A DNA stretch of 64,000 nucleotides from Paenibacillus naphthalenovorans (GCF_900099895.1 NZ_FNDY01000009.1:44025-108024); one strand, 5' to 3'; shown: positions 1-8,347, numbered from the stretch's first letter. Notes: generated by a model not told the origin, from the sequence alone. Numbers and translations: made by a program.

Positions 1-1
1 A

Positions 2-598
2 CATAAACCGATTCCGATCGATGTCCGCATTATTGCGGCAACCAATAAAAATTTGAATCAGGAAATTGCCTATAACGGTTCATTCCGTAGTGATTTGTTC
101 TACAGATTGAACGTTTTTACCATCGAGCTTGTCCCTCTGCGCGAACGACTGCAGGATGTCGCCGAACTCTCATCCTATTACATTCATGAACTATCCGTGG
201 ATAACGGGGTGCCGGTTAAAGAAATTTCTCCGGAAGCATTAAAGGTGCTTACGCAGTACAAATGGCAGGGTAACATCAGGGAACTGAACAACGTCATGGA
301 GAGAGCCTTCTATTTATCCGACAGATCTGCGTACATTACGGTCGAGCACCTGCCCTCATATATTGTGCATAATCTGCAGAACGAATTTCCTCATCAACCG
401 AATTCGGTAGAAACCTTTCAAAACCTGGAACATATCAAGGAAATCAAGCAAAGAGAAAGAGACCGCGAACGGAATTTTTATATCCAGGCCTTGATCCAAA
501 GAAAAGGAAATATCAGCCGGACCGCCAAAGAGCTGGGCATCTCCCGAACAACCCTTTATCGAAAACTGGATGAAAATAATATCAAATTCGATAAATAA
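2..598 (+). CDS. Sigma-54-dependent transcriptional activator, C-terminal part
   Basis: The gene enters from outside the window; the reading frame is open from base 2, so the N-terminal sensory part is missing. The visible part is the second half of a sigma-54 AAA+ domain: a VRIIAATN sensor segment, the FRSDLFYRLNVF arginine-finger region and a W-x-GNIREL-N sensor II segment. A Fis-type helix-turn-helix follows at the C-terminus (GNISRTAKELGISRTTLYRK). Such proteins bind upstream of -24/-12 promoters and use ATP to open sigma-54 polymerase. The target cannot be read from this window; the next operon is convergent and has its own LacI regulator. Confidence 0.9.
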   Translation, partial: HKPIPIDVRIIAATNKNLNQEIAYNGSFRSDLFYRLNVFTIELVPLRERLQDVAELSSYYIHELSVDNGVPVKEISPEALKVLTQYKWQGNIRELNNVMERAFYLSDRSAYITVEHLPSYIVHNLQNEFPHQPNSVETFQNLEHIKEIKQRERDRERNFYIQALIQRKGNISRTAKELGISRTTLYRKLDENNIKFDK

Positions 599-615
599 TC
601 AAGCTGCGGCTCTGC

Positions 616-654
616 AAAAAAACACCGTCCTTTACAAAGAGCATCGGGACGGTG
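616..654 (-). terminator. Rho-independent terminator of the sugar operon
   Basis: Arms CACCGTCC and GGACGGTG (623-630 and 647-654) form an 8-bp stem. On the minus strand the stem is followed by seven T residues, so it mainly ends the minus-strand sugar operon. The plus-strand activator gene converges on it and may also use it. Confidence 0.8.
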
Positions 655-699
655 CTTACAGGGATTAGATTTCCATTTTATTCATTAAAAGTCACTTAA

Positions 700-1992
700 T
701 TACTTCTTATAATAGCCTCTTTGCTCCAATAAATCCTGGATCGATCGGTTCGCTATATCCAATGCCTCTTTCGGCGACTTTTCGCCGGCCAATGCTAAAG
801 AGATGGCTTCAGAGATCGATTCATGAATTCTCGGCCATTCCGGCAGGTTCGGTTCCGTTTTGGCTTTTTCGACGGACTTGATAATGTCCGGGAATTCCGG
901 ACGGGCTTTGACCACCTCGCTATCCTCCAGGACGCTTTTCACTGCAGGAATGCCTCCGGCAAGAGCATACTTTTTGGCTCCTTCCCCTGTCACCCAGTCC
1001 ACAAACTTGAAGGCCGCTTCCTTGTTTTTGGAAACCGAATTGATGGCCAGCGTCCAAGTGTGCGTGAACGAAACGCCGCCCGGTACCTCGGCGATGCCGA
1101 ATTTATCCGAAACCTTGGGCGATTTGGCTGCATCGGCCAACTGCGGGTAAGCGGCATTCCAGTTAATCGCCATTGCCACCTTCTCATTTTGGAATGCGGA
1201 CAGCACTTCCGGGAATTCATAAGTCGTGATGTCCGGCGGCATCAGCTTGTTCGTACGGAAGTTATTCACCACGTAAGTCAAGGCTTTTACCCCCGCTTCG
1301 CTGTTCACGGTCGGCTTCATATCCTGATCAAAGAAGCTGCCGCCCATGGACCAGAAATATTGGTACCAATCTTTCGGCTGGGTTTCCCCGCGCTTGCCTT
1401 GGAAGGCGATACCGAATTCCGTCGGAGATTGAGGGTTCTTGCTTTTGGTGAACTTCTCCGCTAATTGTCTATACTCTTCCCATGTGGTTGGTGGCGTAGG
1501 AATGAGATCCTTCCGGTAAATCAGGAACATCGTGCTCACGTCAAACGGCATGGCATAAATTTTGTCCCCGTATTTCACGGATTCGGCGGATGCCGGAAGG
1601 AAGCGGTCCATCGACGAATTGCTTTTCTTCAAATAATCGTCGAGCGGCTCGAACTGGCCCCCGGCGCCGAATTGTCCAATGTAGTTGTTGAGCATCAGCA
1701 CCACGTCCATGCCTTCGCCTTGGCCCAGAAGCTGAGTCGACACTTTCTGCAAATAGCCGTCGCGTCCGATTTCCTGAACGGTAACCTTAATCCCGGTTTC
1801 CTTCTCGAATTCCGGCGCGATTTGGCTCAGCGCATTGTAATAAATCCCGGAACGGGCCGCTACCGTAATGGCCTCCTGCTTGTTCTCTCCCTGGCCGTTC
1901 GCGCCGCCTGCGGATTGCTGTTCCGGCGCCGGTGCGCAGCCAGCGGCACTCAAAACGAGCGCCAGCAAACTTGCTATGGTTCGTTTACGCAT
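700..1992 (-). CDS. Sugar ABC transporter substrate-binding lipoprotein
   Basis: 430-residue family 1 extracellular solute-binding protein. The N-terminus is a lipoprotein signal peptide with basic MRKR, a hydrophobic stretch and an LSAAGC lipobox, followed by a Gln/Gly-rich linker, so the mature protein should be tethered outside the membrane. The body has the usual cluster 1 segments (IYAMPFDVSTMFLIYRKDL near residue 150; a W-rich region near 210). It is the last gene of the seven-gene operon, 32 bp after the second permease. The imported sugar is unknown; the catabolic genes point to a sugar entering through 3-hexulose phosphates. An AGGGGG ribosome binding site precedes the ATG. Confidence 0.9.
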   Translation of the reverse strand: MRKRTIASLLALVLSAAGCAPAPEQQSAGGANGQGENKQEAITVAARSGIYYNALSQIAPEFEKETGIKVTVQEIGRDGYLQKVSTQLLGQGEGMDVVLMLNNYIGQFGAGGQFEPLDDYLKKSNSSMDRFLPASAESVKYGDKIYAMPFDVSTMFLIYRKDLIPTPPTTWEEYRQLAEKFTKSKNPQSPTEFGIAFQGKRGETQPKDWYQYFWSMGGSFFDQDMKPTVNSEAGVKALTYVVNNFRTNKLMPPDITTYEFPEVLSAFQNEKVAMAINWNAAYPQLADAAKSPKVSDKFGIAEVPGGVSFTHTWTLAINSVSKNKEAAFKFVDWVTGEGAKKYALAGGIPAVKSVLEDSEVVKARPEFPDIIKSVEKAKTEPNLPEWPRIHESISEAISLALAGEKSPKEALDIANRSIQDLLEQRGYYKK

Positions 1993-2024
1993 GAATAAAT
2001 TCCCCCTGTTTCATTAATTTTATG

Positions 2025-2837
2025 TTATTTCACGGCACCCATCGCAAGGCCTGAAACAATATGCCTTTGCACAAGCAGCGTGAAGATAAACATCGGAATC
2101 ATCAGCATCGTGCCCGTTGCCGTAACCGGTCCCCACAGGATCGCGTCCTGCGTGACAAAGTTGGCGGCCATCACCGGAAGTGTTTTGGCCTTGATCCCGG
2201 TTAAGCTTAACGCAAATAAAAACTCGTTCCATGAATTCATCGCCGCGAAAATGGCCGACACCGCTAGCCCCGGCTTAGCCAAGGGAAGCACAATACGGCA
2301 CATCGCTCCAAATCGGGACATTCCGTCGATCAGGGCGGCTTCCTCCAGGCTCTCAGGCAGCTCCCTCAAGAACCCCCACATTAACCAGGTTACGAACGGC
2401 AGGTTAAATGCGATGTACGCCAGCGTTAGTGAATACAAGGAATCGGTCGCGCCGATGCTGCGGAACATAATAAAGAACGGTACGACCAGAACGACCGGCG
2501 GAAACATCTTGGTGAAAAATACCGAAAAGCTGATCCACTTCTGCCCCTTGATCCGAAAACGGGCGAGACTGTATCCGGTTAAGGTACCAATCAGAAGCGA
2601 TAATCCGGTAGAGAGCACGGTGACAATCAAAGAGTTCAACAAATAATAGAAAAAGGGCTGCGAACGAAATACATACACATAATTCTCGAACGTCGGCTTA
2701 AAAATCCATACGGGAGGAATTTGAAAAGCCTGTGTCGATGTTTTAATCGATGTGAACATCACCCAAAAAATAGGGAACAAAAATAATACCAGCGCAGCGT
2801 AGACAAAGCCGTTGATCCATATCTTTTTACCGGGCAT
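2025..2837 (-). CDS. Carbohydrate ABC transporter permease, MalG type
   Basis: 270-residue inner-membrane permease with about six hydrophobic segments. The cytoplasmic EAA loop that docks on the ATPase is visible (EEAALIDGMSRFGAM near residue 185). It pairs with the MalF-type permease just upstream (12-bp gap) and the lipoprotein downstream. No ATP-binding subunit is encoded in this operon, so the importer probably borrows a shared MsmX-type ATPase encoded elsewhere; that is inference from family precedent. An AGGGGG site lies before the ATG. Confidence 0.92.
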   Translation of the reverse strand: MPGKKIWINGFVYAALVLFLFPIFWVMFTSIKTSTQAFQIPPVWIFKPTFENYVYVFRSQPFFYYLLNSLIVTVLSTGLSLLIGTLTGYSLARFRIKGQKWISFSVFFTKMFPPVVLVVPFFIMFRSIGATDSLYSLTLAYIAFNLPFVTWLMWGFLRELPESLEEAALIDGMSRFGAMCRIVLPLAKPGLAVSAIFAAMNSWNEFLFALSLTGIKAKTLPVMAANFVTQDAILWGPVTATGTMLMIPMFIFTLLVQRHIVSGLAMGAVK

Positions 2838-2849
2838 TTCGATTTCCCC

Positions 2850-3779
2850 CTATTTTTCCGAATACAATGCGCGAATGGCAAACCAGCACAATATCCCCAC
2901 AACGACCGTCAGTACAATGGCCAATGCCGCCGCGTATCCGAAATCAAATTCGACAAACGCTTTCTTATGCAGGATCATGGAGATCGTTTCCGTCGCTGTT
3001 CCCGGACCGCCGCCGGTCAGAACGAAAATCTGGTCGAACACTTTGACCGCCCCTGCAATCCTCATCACCAAAGCCACGATAATCACGGATTTCATCAGCG
3101 GAAGCGTGACATGAAGCAAGGTTTGCCACTTGCTCGCGCCGTCCATTTCAGCAGCCTCGAACGGCTCGCTCGGAAGCGATTTCAATCCCGCCAGCAGTAC
3201 AATAAACATAAATGGCGTCCACTGCCAGGTATCTACCAAAATCGTGGCCGGGAGCGCGAACGCGTTGGATGTGAGCAGCGCTATTTTCTCCAGACCCAAT
3301 ACCGTCAGAAAATAATTGAAAATCCCGAAGTTATAATCGAAAATAAACTTCCACATCAAGCCCACGACGACCGGAGTAACCATCATCGGGAAGACAAATA
3401 ATGTGGTGATGGAACCGTGCCCCCGCCGGATTCGGTTGACGGCCAAAGCCAGCGCGAAGCCGAGCACAAACTGCAGACCCACACCGCCTGCAACAAAGAG
3501 AGCCGACAAATACATCGAATGGTAAAAGCCCGCATCGCCAAGCACATGCATAATATGCCTCAAGCCCACAAAAGGAGGATCATGAAGCGTCAGGAAGGTC
3601 CAATCGTGAACGCTCAGGTAAACGTTGTATAAAACAGGATAAAGAAAAACAAGCGTCATTAGCAGTAAAGATGGAATCAGCAGAATAAACTGCAGCCGGT
3701 CATCGAGCCAGACGAGGATGCTTTTCTTTTTTTGGGTTGACGGTCGATGAGCTGCATGTTCCAATGTTTGCAGGTTCAA
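2850..3779 (-). CDS. Sugar ABC transporter permease, MalF type
   Basis: 309 residues from the chosen TTG start. TTG is preferred because AAGGAG lies 8 bp before it; the frame is open further upstream but that would overlap the hxlB-like gene. After about 20 polar residues there are six membrane segments and an EAA loop (FEAAEMDGASKWQTLLHV). It forms the membrane channel with the MalG-type protein. The gene follows the phosphohexuloisomerase gene by 13 bp, so transport and catabolism are cotranscribed. Confidence 0.9.
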   Translation of the reverse strand: MNLQTLEHAAHRPSTQKKKSILVWLDDRLQFILLIPSLLLMTLVFLYPVLYNVYLSVHDWTFLTLHDPPFVGLRHIMHVLGDAGFYHSMYLSALFVAGGVGLQFVLGFALALAVNRIRRGHGSITTLFVFPMMVTPVVVGLMWKFIFDYNFGIFNYFLTVLGLEKIALLTSNAFALPATILVDTWQWTPFMFIVLLAGLKSLPSEPFEAAEMDGASKWQTLLHVTLPLMKSVIIVALVMRIAGAVKVFDQIFVLTGGGPGTATETISMILHKKAFVEFDFGYAAALAIVLTVVVGILCWFAIRALYSEK

Positions 3780-3792
3780 ATTGATCACTCCT

Positions 3793-4338
3793 TTATTCCA
3801 GATTGCTGTGCCGATGGAAAGCAGAGCTGTGATCCTCGAGCTTCGAAGCAGCATAGCCTAGACAAATCGCATCGAAAACAATATGTGCGCACTGGTCGAA
3901 TAGCGAACCCAACGGTTGGATGCTGGCACTTTCATTGGCCCTGCGGTATTTGGTTGCCGCCGGGATATGAAGAAGCAAGCTGGCCAGGGCGCCTAACTCC
4001 GATGAAGGCTCGGTCGTGACTGCAATCACCGTACAACCCAGTTCCTTGGCTTTCCTCGCTGCCCAAACCACGCTTTGGGTCGTACCGGAGCCGGAAACCG
4101 CAACCAGCACATCCTCTCTGCCGATGGAAGGCGTGATGGTCTCCCCGACAACATACACGTCGGCGCCCAAATGCATCAGCCGCATGGCAAACGATTTGCC
4201 CATCAAACCCGATCTTCCTTCGCCTATAACGAAAATCCGTTTATTTTGAAGAGCGGCGACAATCCGTTCCATCCCGCCCGCTTCCTGGCGCTCCAGGACT
4301 GTTCCTATTTCCTCGAGAATGGACCTAATATAACTCAT
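3793..4338 (-). CDS. hxlB: 6-phospho-3-hexuloisomerase
   Basis: 181-residue single SIS-domain protein that interconverts D-arabino-3-hexulose 6-phosphate and fructose 6-phosphate. The GAGRSGLM-like phosphate loop appears as GEGRSGLMGKSFAMRLMHLG (residues about 38-57). The GSGTTQS loop, the IQPLGSLFDQ segment and the C-terminal NLE ending also match Bacillus HxlB from memory. It lies 6 bp after the hxlA-like gene. Here it belongs to a sugar-import operon, not a stand-alone formaldehyde-detoxification pair, so its physiological substrate may come from the imported sugar. Confidence 0.9.
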   Translation of the reverse strand: MSYIRSILEEIGTVLERQEAGGMERIVAALQNKRIFVIGEGRSGLMGKSFAMRLMHLGADVYVVGETITPSIGREDVLVAVSGSGTTQSVVWAARKAKELGCTVIAVTTEPSSELGALASLLLHIPAATKYRRANESASIQPLGSLFDQCAHIVFDAICLGYAASKLEDHSSAFHRHSNLE

Positions 4339-4344
4339 CCAGGT

Positions 4345-4977
4345 TTACTCCTTTTTCAATTGATAGAATGTCTTTGCCGCTGCCGCCGGATCCTTCGCCT
4401 TCGTGATCGCAGAACCGATAATCATCACATGCGGATAGATTCGAGTCAGCGCCTGAGCCATATCAACGGTAATTCCACCGGCGAAGGCCAGCTTTCGCCC
4501 TTCCCCAGATAAACTAGGCGGCACATAAAAACCTTCCGTCCCTTGGGTACTTCCCTGCATTTCCTGCTGATCCTTGCTCACGTGAAGGCAAAAGATCGCA
4601 TCGGAATATATTTGCAAGGCTTCCAGCTGCTCCTCCGATGTGTGAAGCAGGTCAATCATCACCTTCTTTCCCGCTTTGGCAGCCGTATTCATGCAAGCTT
4701 CAATCGTGACAAGCGGTGCCGCCCCCATCACAGTAGCTATATCGGCCCCTGCAGAGAAGCACATTTCAAATTCATAAACGGCATTGTCAAATGTTTTCAT
4801 GTCCGCTACGATGACATGATCGGGATACGCATTCCGCAAAGCTCTCACGCTGTCCATCCCGAATTCCTTAATTAAAGAGGTTCCCACTTCAATCCAATCG
4901 ATATATGGAGAGACCGGCCTCGTGACAGCGACCGCCTGCTCGATGGTCAACCGGTCCAACGCTAACTGAATCTTCAT
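4345..4977 (-). CDS. hxlA: 3-hexulose-6-phosphate synthase-like protein (OMP decarboxylase superfamily)
   Basis: 210 residues from the internal ATG; the frame is open 16 codons further up but that start would overlap the kinase gene, and family members start at the QLALD strand. The (beta/alpha)8 active-site signature D59-x-K61-xx-D64 is present. Family knowledge: HPS condenses formaldehyde with ribulose 5-phosphate (reversible); the related KGPDC decarboxylates 3-keto-L-gulonate 6-phosphate. Compared from memory at four positions that separate them, D109, A166 and S189 look HPS-like, but H132-V-S-K135-D has Lys where KGPDC has Arg and HPS has a small residue. HPS is preferred because hxlB is next. 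Confidence 0.78.
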   Translation of the reverse strand: MKIQLALDRLTIEQAVAVTRPVSPYIDWIEVGTSLIKEFGMDSVRALRNAYPDHVIVADMKTFDNAVYEFEMCFSAGADIATVMGAAPLVTIEACMNTAAKAGKKVMIDLLHTSEEQLEALQIYSDAIFCLHVSKDQQEMQGSTQGTEGFYVPPSLSGEGRKLAFAGGITVDMAQALTRIYPHVMIIGSAITKAKDPAAAAKTFYQLKKE

Positions 4978-5012
4978 TTCTGCTGAAAGCCCCCCTTCAT
5001 CTATGTAGGAAT

Positions 5013-5981
5013 TCAATAACTGCAAGGTTCCATGCCCTTTTGCTCATCCATAAACGCTTCCAATTGAGCTTTGCTCGGTAATCCGTCGGAATCGCCGGGG
5101 GACATGACCGCAAGGGCGCCGATGGCGTTAGCCCGGGTTACAGCTTCCTCGATCGTTAAGCCGTCCAGCATGCCGCTGACAAAGCCGACTGCAAAACCGT
5201 CGCCCGCTCCTACCGTGTCGACTACCTTCGCCACCTTAAACCCGGGGATACACCCTTCAATTTCCGCAGTCCGGTAGTAGGCGCCCTCCGCGCCAAGCTT
5301 TACAACGACCACCTTTACCCCTTGTTCCAGGTAAAAAGCAGCGATATCCTCGGGACTGTCGTATCCGGTAAGTATTTTGCCTTCCGAAATGCCGGGAAGC
5401 ACCCAATCGGCTTGTACCGCAAACTTGTTAATCTCCCGTACCATCCGATCTTGGCTGCTCCATAGCTTTGGCCGCAAATTCGGGTCAAAGGAAACCGTCC
5501 GGTTCGCCGATTTCATCACGGACAGCGCTTTTTCGGCGAAACCGTACATGCTTGGCGATAAAGCAGGAGGAATTCCTGTCATATGCAGATGGGCGGCGGA
5601 CAGAAAACGTTCCGGCAGCAGATAGTCCACTCCTATTGTGCTTGCCGCGGAATGCTTCCGAAAATATTGGACCTGCGGATCGCCCGCCAATACCTTCGAT
5701 TTCATTTGAAAGCCCGTCGGATGATTGGGATCGCTGCCGATATAGGAAATATCGACTCCTTCTTGCTGCAAAGCGTATTTGATGTATTCCCCGAGCGCAT
5801 CCTCGCCTACTTTGCTTACCCAGCATACATCGTAACCTAGACGGGCTAACCCGACTGCAACATTCGTTTCCGCCCCTGCCAAACCTCGGGTAAAACGCTT
5901 CACTTTGTAGAGCGGTCCGACCTCATCGGCAATAAACATCCCCATGGCTTCTCCGAATGTAATCACATCCAAAGTCTTCAT
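5013..5981 (-). CDS. PfkB-family sugar kinase, 2-keto-3-deoxygluconokinase-like
   Basis: 322-residue ribokinase-fold kinase. The first PfkB signature region (GLARLGYDVCWVSKVGEDALG) and the catalytic second signature DTVGAGDGFAVGF near the C-terminus are intact, with the catalytic Asp in GAGDGF. Overall layout resembles KdgK-type kinases that phosphorylate keto-sugars at the terminal carbon. In this operon it may phosphorylate a keto-hexose made by the upstream isomerase, giving the 6-phosphate used by HxlA/HxlB; this is inference. The start is ambiguous: ATG at 5981 follows GGGAG at 11 bp, and ATG at 5999 lacks a clear site. Confidence 0.85.
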   Translation of the reverse strand: MKTLDVITFGEAMGMFIADEVGPLYKVKRFTRGLAGAETNVAVGLARLGYDVCWVSKVGEDALGEYIKYALQQEGVDISYIGSDPNHPTGFQMKSKVLAGDPQVQYFRKHSAASTIGVDYLLPERFLSAAHLHMTGIPPALSPSMYGFAEKALSVMKSANRTVSFDPNLRPKLWSSQDRMVREINKFAVQADWVLPGISEGKILTGYDSPEDIAAFYLEQGVKVVVVKLGAEGAYYRTAEIEGCIPGFKVAKVVDTVGAGDGFAVGFVSGMLDGLTIEEAVTRANAIGALAVMSPGDSDGLPSKAQLEAFMDEQKGMEPCSY

Positions 5982-6022
5982 CTGCTTCGTTACTCCCATC
6001 TTTCGATATTACAAAGCTTTCA

Positions 6023-6790
6023 TTATACCTGGGCTATAAGCTTGATATAACCTGCCGCGGTTTCCGTTAGGTTTTCTCCTTCAATAGGGAACTCTATGGC
6101 CCGCGGGATATCTTTATCGAACATGAACAGCAGCGCTCTCCAATCCTCGCCCGGGTCCGATGGAAGAGGCACCGTATGAAGCTCTCCCCGTAAGCTCTCC
6201 ACATGCTTGCAGTGAACATACACCACACTGTCTTTCAGCTTCTCTGCGGCTTCGAACCGATCCGATCGCGTCCAATGCCAATTGCCGATATCAAAGGTCA
6301 TCCCTACCGGAACATGATGGGCACGGCAGCTTGTAAAAAAGCGGTGAAGGTTTTCTATCGTTCCTCCCCAAGGGGTTTGGTCATTCTCTACTGTAAACTG
6401 AATGCCACGATGTCCGAGGTCGAATTCCTCCAGTAAGTGTTTCAGTTGGATGATATCGGATTGCTGCGGGTTGTAATGTCCCAGCGATACTTTGATATAT
6501 TGAGCGCCGAGAGTAACCCCCTCCTCCAAGATGACCGGCAAGTCAAGGACATTCAACTGGCCGTCACTGTTCCATAGGGGTACCGGTGCCGAATAAACGG
6601 TTATGAGCGGGTACTGCCGAAGCATTTCCCTAAGCTCTTGCAAAGGATACGGAGGATTGGCAAAAAACTCCCTGCGAATTTCAATACCGCTTCCGCCCGC
6701 CTGGGCGACGACTGGAATAAAATAATGCTGTCCTAGCGACTTTACCTTATCCGCACCGAAAGCGGAGGTTGTTACAATCACTGATGTCAT
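6023..6790 (-). CDS. Sugar isomerase/epimerase, xylose isomerase-like TIM barrel
   Basis: 255 residues from the ATG that has AAAGGG 7 bp upstream. It belongs to the AP-endonuclease-2/sugar epimerase barrel family. Likely metal ligands are Glu in FTVENDQ, Asp in MTFDIGNWHW, His in VHCKH and Glu in AIEFP. Relatives include UlaE-type 3-epimerases and ketose 3-epimerases. It is the first gene of the operon, directly behind the two AACCGGTW boxes. A role in converting the imported sugar to the ketose used by the kinase fits the context but is not shown by the sequence. Confidence 0.8.
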   Translation of the reverse strand: MTSVIVTTSAFGADKVKSLGQHYFIPVVAQAGGSGIEIRREFFANPPYPLQELREMLRQYPLITVYSAPVPLWNSDGQLNVLDLPVILEEGVTLGAQYIKVSLGHYNPQQSDIIQLKHLLEEFDLGHRGIQFTVENDQTPWGGTIENLHRFFTSCRAHHVPVGMTFDIGNWHWTRSDRFEAAEKLKDSVVYVHCKHVESLRGELHTVPLPSDPGEDWRALLFMFDKDIPRAIEFPIEGENLTETAAGYIKLIAQV

Positions 6791-6830
6791 CGGTTTTCCC
6801 TTTCTCTGTACATATACGGTATCGGTTTCG

Positions 6831-6855
6831 GGAACCGGTAAACGGAACCGGTTCC
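6831..6855. promoter_or_regulatory. Tandem AACCGGTW boxes: operator of the sugar operon
   Basis: AACCGGTA at 6833-6840 and AACCGGTT at 6846-6853 lie 13 bp apart in the leader of the isomerase gene; the second sits in the perfect palindrome GGAACCGGTTCC. The same two-box arrangement and spacing occurs before the adjacent LacI-family gene. They are probably the binding sites of that regulator. Confidence 0.75.
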
Positions 6856-6861
6856 ACAAGA

Positions 6862-6893
6862 GTTCAAAAATAAACTCTCTAAAGTGAGAGAGT
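6862..6893 (-). terminator. Terminator of the LacI-family regulator gene
   Basis: Arms ACTCTCT (6874-6880) and AGAGAGT (6887-6893) with a T-rich tract on the minus strand. It lies between the regulator gene and the operon it probably controls, separating the two transcripts. Confidence 0.7.
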
Positions 6894-6906
6894 CCGCTTC
6901 CAAACG

Positions 6907-7986
6907 TTACTTCGTTTTGGACGGGGTCGATCCCCGGATGATTAATTTACCCGGAAGTTCAATGGTTTCCGCGGGGGATTGATCGCCCATAATCCGCTTA
7001 AGCACACGCTCCATGGCATTGACACCGATTTCATAGGTAGGCTGTGCAATGGTTGTAATTCCGGGAGGAATGACCGGAGCCCAGTCCAGATCGTCAAAAC
7101 AGGCTACTGCAATATCCTCAGGGATCCGGAGCCCCTTCTGCTGCAGGACGTTCAGTATTTTCAGCTGCATGACACCGTTTACCGCAAACAATAATCGGAA
7201 TTGGCCCTGGGAGCTTGACAGATAGGCCTCAAGCTTTTGCTCCAATTGTCCATTCTCCCGGAAATCAACGACATAAACATCCGTGATGCTGGGATGGTTC
7301 GCTTGTGCAAGAAACTGGTGAAAGGTGTTGGATCGTTCGTTGCGTGAACTCACCTTCTCAACCGGCTGTGTAAAGAACGCTATTCTTTCATATCCTTGCT
7401 GCAGGAAAAAACGCATGGCTTCCGTGGTGGCTTGAACATTATTCGTAACGACCGTATCAAAGCCGAGCTCCGGCATTTTACGGTCAACCAGTACGACCGG
7501 CGTTTGTTCCTCAGCCAGTTCGTGCAAGTACTCATTATTGTGGCCGGTTGAATTGATGATCAATCCGTCAATCCGATGGGCTTGAAGCATCATGATGTAT
7601 TCCTTTTCCTTCACCGGGTCATTATCTGTATTGCACACCATCAGGCTGTATCCATGCTTCGTGCAAACATCCTCCACGCCGCGTAATATCGAAGTCGAAA
7701 AAGGGTTGGTGATATCGGCGACAATCATCCCGATGGAGAAGCTGCGATCCCGTTTTAACCCGCGCGCCATCCGGTTTGGTCTGTATTTCAGATCGGCAAT
7801 CGTTTGTTCAATTCTTTTGCGGGTTTGTTCCGATATCGAATCGAATTGCCCGCTTAAATATCGCGATATGGTCGTCTTGGATACGCCCGCCTCACGTGCC
7901 ACATCACCGATTGTCGACCGGTGGGATTGTTGTTTAGACGGTTTAGAAAGGCTCTTCACTGAGTTCACCAACTTTACGATAGCCAT
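6907..7986 (-). CDS. LacI/GalR-family transcriptional regulator
   Basis: 359 residues. An N-terminal LacI helix-turn-helix is clear (IGDVAREAGVSKTTISRYLS, about residues 27-46) with the YRPNRMARGLK hinge helix. It is followed by a periplasmic-binding-protein-like effector domain (SFSIGMIVADITNPF onward). A roughly 25-residue basic extension precedes the HTH and the annotated ATG lacks a good ribosome site, so the true start could be one of the GTG codons inside it. Tandem AACCGGTW boxes lie immediately upstream and also before the sugar operon, which indicates autoregulation and repression of that operon, relieved by a sugar or sugar phosphate. Confidence 0.92.
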   Translation of the reverse strand: MAIVKLVNSVKSLSKPSKQQSHRSTIGDVAREAGVSKTTISRYLSGQFDSISEQTRKRIEQTIADLKYRPNRMARGLKRDRSFSIGMIVADITNPFSTSILRGVEDVCTKHGYSLMVCNTDNDPVKEKEYIMMLQAHRIDGLIINSTGHNNEYLHELAEEQTPVVLVDRKMPELGFDTVVTNNVQATTEAMRFFLQQGYERIAFFTQPVEKVSSRNERSNTFHQFLAQANHPSITDVYVVDFRENGQLEQKLEAYLSSSQGQFRLLFAVNGVMQLKILNVLQQKGLRIPEDIAVACFDDLDWAPVIPPGITTIAQPTYEIGVNAMERVLKRIMGDQSPAETIELPGKLIIRGSTPSKTK

Positions 7987-7989
7987 GAT

Positions 7990-8014
7990 GTAACCGGTTT
8001 ACGGAACCGGTTAC
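7990..8014. promoter_or_regulatory. Tandem AACCGGTT boxes: LacI-family autoregulatory operator
   Basis: AACCGGTT occurs at 7992-7999 and 8005-8012, 13 bp apart, each in a near-palindrome (GTAACCGGTTTAC and GGAACCGGTTAC). They touch the start of the regulator gene, so binding would block its own transcription. Confidence 0.72.
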
Positions 8015-8080
8015 ATTTCCTATCTTATTTTCTTTCCGTTTATTTGTCAACCCATATTTTTGACTCCCGTTGCTATAATA

Positions 8081-8110
8081 GAAAAAGCCCCCTATGTTAA
8101 GGGAGCTTTT
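8081..8110 (-). terminator. Hairpin terminator after the YjcZ-type gene
   Basis: AAAAGCCCCC (8083-8092) pairs with GGGAGCTTTT (8101-8110). On the minus strand the stem runs into TTTTTC, fitting an end for the small spore-peptide transcript; the symmetrical A/T flanks could also work on the plus strand. Confidence 0.65.
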
Positions 8111-8165
8111 GTTGGGTACCGAGTTTGTGATGCATATTGTATCAGCGGCAAACTGTTTTTAGAAA

Positions 8166-8276
8166 TTAGATGATAAAGCCTCTGGAAACAATGACCAGGA
8201 GAATGAAAAGAACAAGAATCACTCCAATACCAATACCAAAACCTCCGCAACTAAAACCACCACCAACAAAACTCAT
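8166..8276 (-). CDS. YjcZ-family small sporulation protein
   Basis: 36 residues. It begins MSFVGGG, continues with a Gly/Phe-rich segment containing one Cys (FSCGGFGIGIG) and ends in a hydrophobic helix followed by SRGFII. This is the pattern of the YjcZ/YrzO-type peptides made in large numbers in spore formers and found at spore or membrane surfaces. AAGGAGG lies 8 bp before the ATG. The gene is divergent from the YcaO gene and has its own hairpin terminator. Confidence 0.85.
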   Translation of the reverse strand: MSFVGGGFSCGGFGIGIGVILVLFILLVIVSRGFII

Positions 8277-8347
8277 GGATCAGCACCTCCTTGCTCTAAT
8301 ATCACTACATCAACAAGTTATGAACGGATAACAAAATATGATTGGAC

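Noticed and set aside
8166-8276. YjcZ-type peptide as substrate of the cyclodehydratase
   Set aside because: It has the standard YjcZ sequence with one Cys and a membrane helix, and no leader/core arrangement; such peptides occur widely without YcaO genes.
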